Source of the DNA: Pseudoalteromonas atlantica
GTDB lineage: Bacteria; Pseudomonadota; Gammaproteobacteria; Enterobacterales; Alteromonadaceae
Direction: 5' to 3'
DNA length: 64,000 nucleotides
NCBI GenBank assembly: GCA_007988745.1
Contig: BJUT01000004.1
Location: 62,001 to 126,000 of the forward strand
Below the pieces are notes generated by a model, which was not told where the DNA came from, ran no database searches, and saw nothing but the letters and a program-made list of their open reading frames with translations. Made by a program: the position numbers and the translations under genes. Shown here piece by piece: positions 36,627-45,819 of the stretch (position 1 is the first letter of the stretch; each line of letters begins with the position of its first letter).

Positions 36627-37412
36627 ATGCGCTACTTAATACCACTCTCTTTGCTTGCACTTAGCTGTGCACCGTCAGTAAACGCCGAACAATCAGCATC
36701 AAAGCAATGGTTTAATACAATTAACTACGCAAAAATTAATTCACGCTATTACAGCGATAATGTGTACGGATTATCTACGCGTTATTACTTTGAAGAGCAA
36801 CAAAGCTCGGGAGTGTGGGATGATTATGGCTACCTAGATACAGATAGTAATATAGGCTTAAATTACTTTAATTCAGATGGTTTTAGTAGAAAAGGGATCT
36901 TTGGAGAAGGCTTTTACGGTAATGCTTTTGCAACCATAGAGCTGCCTAATATTGGTGATACTGATACCTATTCACTTGGCATAGGTTACTTATTTGCTGA
37001 TTCGTTAAAAGTATCTGCACGCATGGTAGATTACGAATATGGTGACACAGTTTATTTGTTTAAAGCTCAATATAATCACCAAATTAATGACACCGACTAC
37101 ATTGGTTTTACTGTTGAGACGGATGATGAAATAGAGTCGTGGGACTTATCATCACGTTACTTTGCTCACCTTTACGATGAACGCTACTTTACTATAAATG
37201 CTGACTATCTCGATGCTGGCGATGATTCAATTTTTAATGTGTTGGCAAATTATTACTTTAATAAGCATGTTGCAGTAGGCGTTGGTTTATATGACTCAGA
37301 TTTAGTTGTTGAAGGTAAATACTTTATTAACGATAACTACTATTTTACAGCTAATTACACCGATAACGGTGACTACGATATATACAATCTCAGTTTTGTA
37401 GCTCAGTTTTAG
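36627..37412 (+). CDS. Putative outer-membrane beta-barrel (porin-like)
   Basis: Exported protein of 261 residues with a signal peptide (ending SVNAEQ). The mature part is rich in Tyr, Phe, Asp and Asn with alternating strand patterns, and ends in LSFVAQF, with a terminal phenylalanine as in outer-membrane barrels. A low number of strands (about 10-12) is expected. It matches 'putative porin' proteins in marine gammaproteobacteria; no function is assigned. AAGGA precedes the ATG. The upstream region has repeated GTCAT/ATGAC half-sites (36454-36480). A strong terminator follows. Confidence 0.8.
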   Translation: MRYLIPLSLLALSCAPSVNAEQSASKQWFNTINYAKINSRYYSDNVYGLSTRYYFEEQQSSGVWDDYGYLDTDSNIGLNYFNSDGFSRKGIFGEGFYGNAFATIELPNIGDTDTYSLGIGYLFADSLKVSARMVDYEYGDTVYLFKAQYNHQINDTDYIGFTVETDDEIESWDLSSRYFAHLYDERYFTINADYLDAGDDSIFNVLANYYFNKHVAVGVGLYDSDLVVEGKYFINDNYYFTANYTDNGDYDIYNLSFVAQF

Positions 37413-37421
37413 TAAATACAA

Positions 37422-37467
37422 AAAAGCCGCCTTGCTGGAGTCACTTCAGTTAAACAAGGCGGCTTTT
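37422..37467. terminator. Bidirectional terminator
   Basis: AAAAGCCGCCTTG (37422-37434) pairs perfectly with CAAGGCGGCTTTT (37455-37467); the loop holds a smaller stem (CTGGAG/CTTCAG). It serves the porin-like gene on the plus strand and the M20 peptidase gene on the minus strand. Confidence 0.88.
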
Positions 37468-37486
37468 ATATTAAAACAGCTATAGC

Positions 37487-38974
37487 TTACATATTACCTA
37501 GCTCTATCATCATTGCGGTATACATACGTAAATTAAGCGCTAATTGCTCAAGCGTAATAAATTCATGCTCTGAGTGGCCGGTATAACGTTTGCCTGGCAT
37601 TGAAGGGCCAAACGATACTGCATTATCAAATAGCTTTGCGTTAGTGCCGCCACCTATTGATACAAAGTCAGCTTTTTCGTCACCTGTAAAATGTTTAAAA
37701 ATATCGAGCAGTTTTTGTGCGTGCGGCGCGCTATCTAACAGCATGGGTGTACCAATAATGGTCTCGACTTTAGTAAGCGTTACGTTATTTGCAGTTTCCC
37801 ATTCCTTAATCGCACTGTTTATTTGCGCTTTAAGTAGGTTTTCATCTTTACCAACTGGGCGGCGCGCGTTAATGGCTAACGTTAGTGCGTTACCATCGCG
37901 TTCAATTACGGTAGGGGCTACGCTCATTGGGCCCATGAATTCATGCTCGTAGGCAATATTACCAAATTGCTTACCATGAATATCTAAACCAATTAATTGA
38001 TTTACAAATTTTATAAGCTGGCCATCGCTATTATTTTCAAGTGCTACGTCTTTAAATAGCTCGCTCAGGTGAGCAATAGCATTAACGCCCGACTCTGGCT
38101 CTGATGAGTGCGCAGACACCCCTTTTACAGTTATTTTTAAGCCTTCAGCTAGCTCTTCAAAGTTAAACTCAACGTCACTAAGTGTTTTAGCTTTAGCTTT
38201 TAATGAGTTAATAACTGCAGCGCTTGCGTTATGCAGCACTAAGCTTGCATCTTCTGGTATTTGGCTTTTAAACGCGCCGCCCGCTAAATCACTCACATAC
38301 ATACCGGTTTGTTTTGAGGTAGCATTAAAAGTAGGAGCAATTAAGCTCCAGCCTTTCTCGGCTACTACAACTGGGTATGATGCATCAATGGTTACGGCGT
38401 ATTTTGGCTGCTCGTAGGTTTTCATAAATTCAGTAAGCGGGCCCCAGTCAGATTCCTCAGCTAGGTAAATCATCAGCTCTATGCGGTTATTAAGCTCTAT
38501 GCCTTTATCTTTAATCGCTTTCATGGCGTATAGTGCGGTGGCTATTGCGCCTTTGTCGTCTTCTGTGCCTCGCCCGACTAATTTGCCAGGCTTTGAGGTA
38601 TCAATAATAAATGGGCTTTGCTTCCACTTACTAGCATTGGCCGGTTGTACGTCTCCGTGGGTTACAACCGTAATTTTTTCGTTTTGATCTCCCATGCCTA
38701 TAAGCACGGTGTAGCCTAAGTCTTGGTAATCAAACCCAAGCTCTGCCGCTTTCATTTTTAATACAGATTTAAAATTAATAAAGTCAGGATTTTGTGGTGC
38801 GGGTATCGACTCTTTATTTACCGTAGGGAAAGCCACTAAATTAGTTAACGTGTGAATTTGTGATTGTTGATAAGTATCCACAGCGTAATCGGCAACACTA
38901 TCAATATTTGTATGTAATTGTGCATGTGCGCTAAAAGCAAATAAAGCACTACAAAGCAAAGCTAACTTTTTCAA
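37487..38974 (-). CDS. M20-family dipeptidase
   Basis: Exported zinc dipeptidase of the M20 family. Metal and catalytic motifs are THGDVQPA, GRGTEDDKGA, LAEESDWG and a late conserved histidine in GHSEHEF. The most likely start is the TTG at 38974 (preceded by AAGGA, 6 bases), which gives MKKLALLCSALFAFSAHAQ, a clean signal peptide; ATG at 38998 would put 8 extra residues before it and lacks an SD site. The protein is then 495 residues, periplasmic or secreted, and probably finishes peptide breakdown along with the S9 and M3 peptidases here. A long repeat copy lies just upstream. Confidence 0.9.
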   Translation of the reverse strand: MKKLALLCSALFAFSAHAQLHTNIDSVADYAVDTYQQSQIHTLTNLVAFPTVNKESIPAPQNPDFINFKSVLKMKAAELGFDYQDLGYTVLIGMGDQNEKITVVTHGDVQPANASKWKQSPFIIDTSKPGKLVGRGTEDDKGAIATALYAMKAIKDKGIELNNRIELMIYLAEESDWGPLTEFMKTYEQPKYAVTIDASYPVVVAEKGWSLIAPTFNATSKQTGMYVSDLAGGAFKSQIPEDASLVLHNASAAVINSLKAKAKTLSDVEFNFEELAEGLKITVKGVSAHSSEPESGVNAIAHLSELFKDVALENNSDGQLIKFVNQLIGLDIHGKQFGNIAYEHEFMGPMSVAPTVIERDGNALTLAINARRPVGKDENLLKAQINSAIKEWETANNVTLTKVETIIGTPMLLDSAPHAQKLLDIFKHFTGDEKADFVSIGGGTNAKLFDNAVSFGPSMPGKRYTGHSEHEFITLEQLALNLRMYTAMMIELGNM

Positions 38975-39001
38975 AACGTATCCTTTTGTATGAATCATTA
39001 C

Positions 39002-39044
39002 TACCAATGCGCAATAATAAATCGCTTAAATAATTAAATGGGTA
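39002..39044. repeat. Dyad intergenic repeat, copy 2
   Basis: The first 18 bases, TACCAATGCGCAATAATA, are identical to the copy at 26833. The unit ends ATGGGTA (39038-39044), a one-mismatch inverse of TACCAAT. Total length 43 bases versus 42 in copy 1. It lies upstream of the M20 dipeptidase. Confidence 0.6.
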
Positions 39045-39189
39045 TTAAAGCTAAATTATACCGCCAAGCAATAGTATTAAATAGACCTTTGCGGCAGGGT
39101 TACAACAATCGCGCTTTAAATTTAGATAGCGGCTTACATTGCATTGGTTGTATAATGCGCGACCTTAATTAATCAGAGTATTAGTACTA

Positions 39190-39363
39190 ATGAACCGCCG
39201 CAAAAAAATTGTCACCAAATTTCAGAAAAAAGATAAACGTGCTAATGCTAAATTGCATAAAAGTAATAAACCGGCGTATGTATCAAAAGCAGAGCGTGAA
39301 AAACTAGCTTTAGAGGCGCAGCAAACAACCAACGCCGAGCAAGTTACGCCAACATCAGATTAA
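39190..39363 (+). CDS. DUF2986 small basic protein
   Basis: A 57-residue basic protein that starts MNRRKKIVTKFQKKDKRANA and continues KLHKSNKPAYVSKAEREKL, the pattern of the DUF2986 family found in Vibrio, Shewanella and Pseudoalteromonas. The C-terminal part is polar. Function is unknown; such Lys/Arg-rich proteins may bind nucleic acid, but nothing here proves it. It is too short to be found by ORF searches with a 60-residue cutoff. It lies between the M20 and OprC-like receptor genes, both of which point the other way. Confidence 0.75.
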   Translation: MNRRKKIVTKFQKKDKRANAKLHKSNKPAYVSKAEREKLALEAQQTTNAEQVTPTSD

Positions 39364-39405
39364 ACTAAAGCGCCAAGCAACCTATTCTCAACGCTTTATA
39401 TGGGT

Positions 39406-41535
39406 TTAAAATGCGTAACTGGCACTTATATTAAATGAGCGCCCTTGCCCAGCTAATTGAGTAAACCCCGTGCTGTTACCTTGCTTAAGCGCTGCAATAC
39501 TTACCCCGCCTAGGGGTAATTGGTAAAACGTATCAAATAAGTTTACCACCTCAATACCCAGCGTAAGCGCATCAAAAGAAGCTTTAGAGCTTATATTAAC
39601 TAGGCTGTAACTAACGGTTTGGTTTTCTAAGCGGTTAACATCAACGCGTGATTTTGTATCTACCCACTCCCACGACAGCGCATTTTCAAATAATCCTATT
39701 TGCTGGCTTAATGAGAGCGCTGTATGTAACGGCTTAATTTGATAAAGCGGTTGGTTAGTGTCGCGGCGCTTACCACGAGTGCTCGTTATGTTTGCTGTTA
39801 ATACCCATTCGCCAAACTGTGTTGATTGATAAAGTGCCTTACTTATATCAAGCTTTGCGCCATAAAGTGTGGCGTCAACATTAGTAAAGCTTAAAATGTT
39901 ACGTGTTGTATTTGCTAATCCATAACTATTAAAACTACGTACAATATCTGCATCAATGTAGTCGTTTACATCGGTGTACCACACATTAGCACTTACACGC
40001 CACGCATCATTTTTTGCTGTTTTTGAATACGTTGCACTGATGATATGGGCGGTTTCGGCTTTGAGGTTTGGGTTACCAATATAACCATTAGCGTCGCCGT
40101 ACCAGCCAATCATAGTGCTTGCCATATTACTTACACCCCAACTGTAACGTTCATATAAATTAGGGGCTCTGTTTTTGCGGGCCAGGCCTAATTGCAGCTC
40201 GTCATAAAGTGTAATTTGATAATTAGCTAATACATTTACATCAACTAAGGTGTCGGTTTTGTCTCTATCTGCATTGTTGAAGTAATTGGCAGCTAGCGCA
40301 TTATTGGCAGTTGTCATTGCGCTCATACTGCCCGTATTCATCATGCCATCGTTATAGGCTTGTACTTCATCAACCTGTGTATTAACACGCTCAACCCTTA
40401 TACCCGTATTTACCCAGAGCTTGTTATTGATTTGGCTTGCATATTCTGCAAATAAGGCAATACGCTCACGCTTACCGTTATTAATATTTATATAATCATT
40501 TGGCCCCATCATGGTTGAGCCTTCAATCGCTGGCCACCAATCATCAATGCGGTAATTATAATATTCTTGTCCAAGTAGTAATGAGCTATTTTGATCAAGT
40601 GTAAGGCGCCATTTAAGCTGTGTGCTTATGTCTTTTGCATCTGTTTTCATGGGCATCATGCCGGTTTTTTCCTTACTAAAAAAACCCATTTCGTGTTTAA
40701 CGCTGTGCCAATTAACTTGCCCTTCTAGCTCGCAGTTTTCAAAACTGCGCTTATATTGGGCAATAGCGCCATAACTGGTGTTATCAGTCATATCCATATA
40801 CTGGTTAGCAAAACCCTGATACGGTATTTTTTGATGCGTAAGCTTTATCACAACTTGCTGTTTATCGTCACGTATCGCGCCAGTTAGGCTGTGGTTTTGA
40901 GCCCGATATAATGTATCAAGTACCACATTACCCTTTCCATCTTTGTAGCTGTTGGCATCACTATACGACCCTTGGTAATTAAGGCTCACAGTATCGCTTG
41001 CTAAACGTGCTCCCACACCTAGTTTTTGACCGTTATCAACACTGCTGTACTTAGCCGAGACATAGCCTGAATGCCATGCAAGCTCACTACTTTCGCTGTA
41101 TTGTGGTGAAATTGAGTTAACGCTTATTACACCTGCAATGTTATCGCCACCAGCGCTTACAGGCGAAACACCAGCAACTACATTGTAAGCCGTTACTTGA
41201 TTAGCTGATATATAAGAAAGAGGCGGGTTCATCTGATTAGCGCACGCTGCAGTAACCTCTGCGCCATCAACCAGTACTTTTACTCTATCGCCCATTAAAC
41301 CATTTAAAATAGGTAAATTAGACACCCCGCCCGCAGCCGAAAAATCAACACCTAAATTGCTAAGCATTGCCTCTGACGAACCAAGCGATAAGTGCTTGTT
41401 GTGTACCTGCCCATGCACTTCAATAATTTCTAAAGTGTTATCATCTGCAAATACTGCAGGAGATAAAAGGCCAGTTAATAAAAGTGCTAAAGGAGAGAAT
41501 AAATAAGTGTGTTGGATATGTTGAATATAAGCCAT
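39406..41535 (-). CDS. OprC-like TonB-dependent receptor, putative copper importer
   Basis: Outer-membrane TonB-dependent receptor of 709 residues: signal peptide (1-30), TonB-box-like EIIEVHG, plug domain (KVLVDGAEVTAACANQM), and barrel ending in SASYAF. Two sites match the copper-binding motif known for Pseudomonas OprC (CxxxM plus HxM): C98-A-N-Q-M102 in the plug and H281-E-M283 in a barrel loop. Methionine-rich loops (GMMPM, STMMGPN) also fit copper handling. The NosA/OprC family imports copper. No Shine-Dalgarno site is seen; a perfect 14-bp inverted repeat lies 2 bases upstream of the ATG. No copper enzyme lies nearby. Assignment is strong by motif, unproven by experiment. Confidence 0.85.
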   Translation of the reverse strand: MAYIQHIQHTYLFSPLALLLTGLLSPAVFADDNTLEIIEVHGQVHNKHLSLGSSEAMLSNLGVDFSAAGGVSNLPILNGLMGDRVKVLVDGAEVTAACANQMNPPLSYISANQVTAYNVVAGVSPVSAGGDNIAGVISVNSISPQYSESSELAWHSGYVSAKYSSVDNGQKLGVGARLASDTVSLNYQGSYSDANSYKDGKGNVVLDTLYRAQNHSLTGAIRDDKQQVVIKLTHQKIPYQGFANQYMDMTDNTSYGAIAQYKRSFENCELEGQVNWHSVKHEMGFFSKEKTGMMPMKTDAKDISTQLKWRLTLDQNSSLLLGQEYYNYRIDDWWPAIEGSTMMGPNDYININNGKRERIALFAEYASQINNKLWVNTGIRVERVNTQVDEVQAYNDGMMNTGSMSAMTTANNALAANYFNNADRDKTDTLVDVNVLANYQITLYDELQLGLARKNRAPNLYERYSWGVSNMASTMIGWYGDANGYIGNPNLKAETAHIISATYSKTAKNDAWRVSANVWYTDVNDYIDADIVRSFNSYGLANTTRNILSFTNVDATLYGAKLDISKALYQSTQFGEWVLTANITSTRGKRRDTNQPLYQIKPLHTALSLSQQIGLFENALSWEWVDTKSRVDVNRLENQTVSYSLVNISSKASFDALTLGIEVVNLFDTFYQLPLGGVSIAALKQGNSTGFTQLAGQGRSFNISASYAF

Positions 41536-41536
41536 T

Positions 41537-41574
41537 TATAATTTATGCCACTGTTATATTTGGCATAAATTATA
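41537..41574 (-). promoter_or_regulatory. Perfect 14-bp inverted repeat at receptor start
   Basis: TATAATTTATGCCA (41537-41550) and TGGCATAAATTATA (41561-41574) are exact inverse arms around a 10-base loop, ending 2 bases before the OprC-like receptor start codon. Read as RNA it makes a stem covering the ribosome binding region; read as DNA it may be a regulator operator. No known consensus was matched. Confidence 0.7.
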
Positions 41575-41633
41575 TAATGTAGTTACAAGTTTAGAGCGCG
41601 ACAAAATGTCGCACTTTGAGAACTTACTGCCAC

Positions 41634-42935
41634 TTAACTCGCGTTAAGCTTAGACACTGTAGCAGAAACAGCATCTGCGCCGCGTTCTATTTCTTGAATT
41701 ACTTCTGAGACTTTCGCTATTAACTCTCGGCCTTGCTCTGACGAATCAGAGACGGAGGTGATTTGCTTTGAAATATCGTTAGTCAGCTCTTGGTTGTTTT
41801 TAACTACGGTTGCTATTTCGTTGGTTGAACTGCTGGTGCTTGCTGCAAGCTGCCTAACTTCATCAGCTACCACGGCAAAGCCTCGCCCGTACTCGCCCGC
41901 TCGGGCAGCTTCAATGGCTGCATTTAATGCCAATAAATTAGTTTGATCGGCAATACTACTTATGGTCGACACAATAGAGCCGATAACTGCTGATTGCTCA
42001 TTCAGGTTTTTAATTAAATCAACCGATTTAAGTACTTGGCTTACAATTGCATCTGAGTTTGCAATTGCATCATGTAGTATATCTGAGCCCGTTTTTGCCG
42101 TTTGCGCACTCGACACCGCCGATTCATACGCAATTTGTGCAGCCTCACTAACGGCTTCGTTGTCTTTTATGCGATCGGTAATATTAGAGGCAAACTTCAC
42201 TATTTTTATCACTTTGCCTTTATTATCTAAAATGGGGTTATAAGTTGCCTCTAGCCATATTTGCGAGCCATCAGAGGTTATTCGTTTAAACTTACCCGAC
42301 TTAAACTGCCCATCGCTTAGCTCTTCCCAAAACCGAGGGTTATTTTGATAAAAAGAGTCGGTACAAAACATTTTGTGATGTTTGCCAACAATTTCTGCAA
42401 GTGAATAACCCACCGTAGATAAAAAGTTTTGATTTGCTTTAATTATGGTGCCATCGGGGTGAAATTCTATTGTAGCCAGCGCCTTATCAAGCGCTTCGGT
42501 GAGCGCTTCTTGAGATTTTCGCTGTACATAATTTTTTGTAATATCCGACGCTATTTTAATAACCTTAGTAACCACCCCGTTTACTTCAACAGGAAAATAA
42601 GTAGCCTCTAGCCATAGCTTTTCGCCATTAGCGTTAAATCGCATAAAGGTACCGCTTGTTGAGTTTGCCCCTTGCAGTGCTTGCCAAAATTGGCTGTACT
42701 CACTCGACTTAGCGTAGTCTGAATCGCAAAAAATCCGGTGGTGCTTGCCTATTACCTCTTCTCTTTTGTAGCCTACGGTATCTAAAAAAAGCTCATTAGC
42801 GTCTAAAATTTTTCCCTCGGGTGTAAATTCAATATACGCTACATGGTTATAAATAGCGGATAGTACTGATTTACTTTCATTGAGTTGACGTTCCAATTCT
42901 TCAACTTTGGCGTTATCTTTTCGTAGACCAAACAT
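41634..42935 (-). CDS. Soluble PAS-PAS-MCP chemoreceptor (BdlA-like)
   Basis: Cytoplasmic methyl-accepting chemotaxis protein of 433 residues without transmembrane helices. Two PAS domains (about 17-125 and 140-250, each with a [11 protein letters not shown] and DG-type pattern) precede a signalling domain with the kinase-contact tip [20 protein letters not shown]. The order PAS-PAS-MCP and the size match P. aeruginosa BdlA (about 417 residues), which controls biofilm dispersion in response to nutrients and redox. A heme or FAD signal is possible via PAS. No CheA or other chemotaxis genes are near. AAGG lies 9 bases before the ATG. Confidence 0.9.
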   Translation of the reverse strand: MFGLRKDNAKVEELERQLNESKSVLSAIYNHVAYIEFTPEGKILDANELFLDTVGYKREEVIGKHHRIFCDSDYAKSSEYSQFWQALQGANSTSGTFMRFNANGEKLWLEATYFPVEVNGVVTKVIKIASDITKNYVQRKSQEALTEALDKALATIEFHPDGTIIKANQNFLSTVGYSLAEIVGKHHKMFCTDSFYQNNPRFWEELSDGQFKSGKFKRITSDGSQIWLEATYNPILDNKGKVIKIVKFASNITDRIKDNEAVSEAAQIAYESAVSSAQTAKTGSDILHDAIANSDAIVSQVLKSVDLIKNLNEQSAVIGSIVSTISSIADQTNLLALNAAIEAARAGEYGRGFAVVADEVRQLAASTSSSTNEIATVVKNNQELTNDISKQITSVSDSSEQGRELIAKVSEVIQEIERGADAVSATVSKLNAS

Positions 42936-43305
42936 GTGTTAAACCTTTAGGGAATAATAATAGGATGACAATAACAAACAAATATAAAAATAATATGTAA
43001 GCTAGCAATAAATGTAATAACTTTGTAAATATAGGTGTTTTTTAGTTTTTCTGCGAGCAATTTAACACTAGCTAGTTAGCTGCTTTTTAAAAACTTTTTA
43101 TAAATTAACCCAATAATTCACACTTTATAGCAATTAACAAAAGTAAAACAAGCCAAAAATACTATTTTTTATACATGACGCAGTACACTTTTTAACTTAA
43201 AATAGCCATCTCACTGACACACTCCACACCTAATATATGTTTACTCTCCACGCAATTAATGTGTGGCTATTCACTATTTTTAAAATCAACGTTAAAGGAT
43301 CTTCT
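42936..43305. other. Divergent intergenic region
   Basis: A 370-base AT-rich region between the start of the BdlA-like receptor gene (minus) and the MFS start (plus). Both promoters should lie here. I see no gene, terminator or strong repeat. A Shine-Dalgarno AAGGA is placed 7 bases before the MFS ATG at 43306. Confidence 0.5.
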
Positions 43306-44508
43306 ATGAGTGCAGATGTTGCGTCGGCATCTAATCAGTTAAATAAAGCTGCTATTTTATTAGTGTTAGCACTAGGTACGTTTATTTTAGGATTATCAGA
43401 ATTTTCAATGATGCCTATGCTGCCGCTGATCAGTGAAACGTTTGGCTCAACCCCTTCGCAAAGTGGCTATGCAATTAGCGCCTATGCTATTGGTGTTGTG
43501 GTAGGTGCGCCGGTATTAATGCTTACAACGGCCAATATGCGAAAACGCAAAGCTTTGCTGATTTTTTTAAGCCTAATGTGTATTTCTAATGGTTTGAGTG
43601 CATTAGCAACCTCATTAGAGCAGCTCGTTATTTTTCGCTTTTTAAGCGGCTTACCTCACGGCGCTTACTTTGGTGCCGCTATTTTGCTTGCCTCCGATAT
43701 TGCCCCTTCGGGTAAACGCGCGAGCTTTATGTCAAAAGTATTTATGGGCTTAACCATTGCGACCATCGTTGGCGTGCCTATTGTTACCTTGGTGGGGCAA
43801 AACCTAAGCTGGCGTTATTGCTTAGGTGGCGCTGCGGTTTTAGCGTTTATTGCGTTTATATTTGTATACAAAGTAGTGCCAAATATTGATAACGCTAAGC
43901 CATCTAACTTACTTAATGAGTTTGGCGTACTTAAAAATAAACTGGTGTGGTCTATTTTAGGTATTGTTATTATTGGCTTTGGCGGCGTGTTTTGTATTTA
44001 TACATACATTGCCGATACAATTTTAGATGTAACTAAAACAGCCCCTTACACTATTTCTATCGCTATGGTGATGTTTGGTATTGGTTGTACGTTAGGTAAT
44101 TACATATTAGGTAAAGCGGCCGATAAATCTGCCATTAAAACCACAGGCCTTGCACTGGTGTGCACCATCGTATTTGCAATTGCCTACGTTAGCGCAAGTT
44201 ACAATATTTGGATGCTTTATGCGGTTATATTTTTTATTGGTTGCAGTGTGGGTTTGGCAACGCTTATTCAATCTTTATTAATGGATGTAGCCCCAGAGGG
44301 CCATGCAATGATTGGTGCATTAGTACAATGCGCATTTAACACCGCAAATGCTATCGGCCCTTGGGTTGGCGGGGCTGTTATTGCACAAGGTGCAGCGCCT
44401 AACCAAACAGGTTATGTCGCAGCAGCGTTGTTTTTAGGCGGCTTAGTAATGTGGTTTTTAAGCTACTTGCAACTTAATAAACAACAACCCGAAGCACAAA
44501 CGTGTTAA
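43306..44508 (+). CDS. MFS transporter (AraJ-like)
   Basis: A 400-residue major facilitator with 12 helices. It opens TFILGLSEFSMMPMLPLISE and has GYAISAYAIGVVVGAP and RFLSGLPHGAYFGAAILLASD, features of the DHA1 AraJ/YdhP-like efflux group, which export sugars or drugs. The ATG at 43306 has AAGGA 7 bases upstream and is preferred over the start at 43237. It ends in a strong terminator. Substrate is unknown. Confidence 0.88.
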   Translation: MSADVASASNQLNKAAILLVLALGTFILGLSEFSMMPMLPLISETFGSTPSQSGYAISAYAIGVVVGAPVLMLTTANMRKRKALLIFLSLMCISNGLSALATSLEQLVIFRFLSGLPHGAYFGAAILLASDIAPSGKRASFMSKVFMGLTIATIVGVPIVTLVGQNLSWRYCLGGAAVLAFIAFIFVYKVVPNIDNAKPSNLLNEFGVLKNKLVWSILGIVIIGFGGVFCIYTYIADTILDVTKTAPYTISIAMVMFGIGCTLGNYILGKAADKSAIKTTGLALVCTIVFAIAYVSASYNIWMLYAVIFFIGCSVGLATLIQSLLMDVAPEGHAMIGALVQCAFNTANAIGPWVGGAVIAQGAAPNQTGYVAAALFLGGLVMWFLSYLQLNKQQPEAQTC

Positions 44509-44515
44509 GCATATA

Positions 44516-44548
44516 AAAAGAGCGGCTAATACAATTAGCCGCTCTTTT
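44516..44548. terminator. Bidirectional terminator
   Basis: AAAAGAGCGGCTAAT pairs perfectly with ATTAGCCGCTCTTTT around a 3-base loop. It sits between the convergent MFS and alcohol dehydrogenase genes. Confidence 0.88.
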
Positions 44549-44577
44549 ACTTTAACAAGGGTATTTAATCACCCACC

Positions 44578-45627
44578 TTACTGGGCCTCTAATGACGCCA
44601 TATCAATAACAAAACGATAGCGTACGTCTGATTTTTCCATTCGCTCATACGCGGTGTTTATTTGGTCAATATTAATCATTTCGCACTCTGGCAATACGTT
44701 ATTTTTGCCACAAAAATCTAGCATCTGTTGGGTTTCTTCTATCCCACCAATTAGTGAACCTGCGATGCGCCGACGACCCATTAAAAGAGGCACAGTGTTT
44801 AGCTCTTCTACGGGGCCAACTTGCCCAACAATAACTAGCGTCCCATCTATGTCTAATAAGGGTGTGTAAATAGACAAATCGTGCTTAACAGGTACGGTGT
44901 CAATAATAATATCAAAAGCCGACTGCGACGCTTTCATTGCATCTTCGTCAGTCGACACTAAATAATGCTGCGCGCCAAGTTTTACTGCATCATCTTTTTT
45001 AGACTCACTTCGCCCAACCACTGTTACACTCGCGCCCATGGCTACGGCATTTTTAACAGCCATGTGACCTAAACCACCAAGCCCTACAACAGCAACACGG
45101 CTGCCTTTTGTAACGCCCCACTTATGTAAAGGAGAGTAAGTAGTGATACCTGCACATAATAAAGGTGCAACGCGCGAAAGCTCTAGATTTTCAGGGACTG
45201 ATAGTACAAATTCTTCACGAACAACAATATGTTTAGAATAGCCACCTTGGGTCATCTCGCCGGTTACTCTATCTTTACCTGCGTATGTGCCTACCATGCC
45301 TTCTTGGCAAAATTGCTCTTCGCCGTTATCACACTGTTTACAGCTTTGGCATGAATCAACCATGCAGCCTACCGCTACCGTGTCACCTTTTGCATAGTTT
45401 TTAACAGCGCTACCAATGGCTTTTACTTTACCTACAATTTCGTGCCCAGGGACTAACGGGTAACGGCTGCCTCCCCAGTCATTGCGCACTGCATGTAAAT
45501 CAGAGTGGCATACGCCACAATATAAAATTTCAATTTCTACATCGTTATCGCGTAAATCGCGGCGCTCAAAAGTATATTCACCTAGTTGCGCACCTTCGCT
45601 TTTTGCTGCATATCCTACTGTTTTCAT
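44578..45627 (-). CDS. yahK: NAD(P)-dependent zinc alcohol dehydrogenase (YahK-like)
   Basis: Medium-chain zinc alcohol/aldehyde reductase of 349 residues. The catalytic zinc site is seen in GVCHSDLHAV and GHEIVG; the structural zinc site is CxxCxxC with a fourth cysteine (SCQSCKQCDNGEEQFC). The cofactor Rossmann motif is VAVVGLGGLGHMAVK. Sequence and length match E. coli YahK, an NADPH-dependent broad aldehyde reductase of the cinnamyl alcohol dehydrogenase family. GGAG precedes the ATG. It is a single gene; upstream sequence holds a possible SDR remnant. Confidence 0.93.
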   Translation of the reverse strand: MKTVGYAAKSEGAQLGEYTFERRDLRDNDVEIEILYCGVCHSDLHAVRNDWGGSRYPLVPGHEIVGKVKAIGSAVKNYAKGDTVAVGCMVDSCQSCKQCDNGEEQFCQEGMVGTYAGKDRVTGEMTQGGYSKHIVVREEFVLSVPENLELSRVAPLLCAGITTYSPLHKWGVTKGSRVAVVGLGGLGHMAVKNAVAMGASVTVVGRSESKKDDAVKLGAQHYLVSTDEDAMKASQSAFDIIIDTVPVKHDLSIYTPLLDIDGTLVIVGQVGPVEELNTVPLLMGRRRIAGSLIGGIEETQQMLDFCGKNNVLPECEMINIDQINTAYERMEKSDVRYRFVIDMASLEAQ

Positions 45628-45787
45628 AACAACTCCATAGTCTGTAAAAATTTAAGTCGTCTACCTTTTCGCTTATTTAAGTGCTTTATTTTAAAACTAA
45701 TCCCATGAGGGCTAGCTCTAAAAATAAAACCGGTATGCACTTTGATGTGGTTTACACTAACGCCGGCGCTGTGAATGCACCCTGACC

Positions 45788-45816
45788 AAAAAAGCCCAAC
45801 AAGGTTGGGCTTTTTT
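45788..45816 (-). terminator. Terminator of DUF1499 gene
   Basis: AAAAAAGCCCAAC pairs perfectly with GTTGGGCTTTTTT around AAG; the minus strand continues in T residues. It lies 3 bases after the DUF1499 stop and may act both ways. Confidence 0.88.
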
Positions 45817-45819
45817 AAC

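Noticed and set aside
41561..41574. Zur box at the copper-type receptor
   Set aside because: Only a TGTTATA half-site occurs in the loop; the full palindromic Zur consensus is absent.
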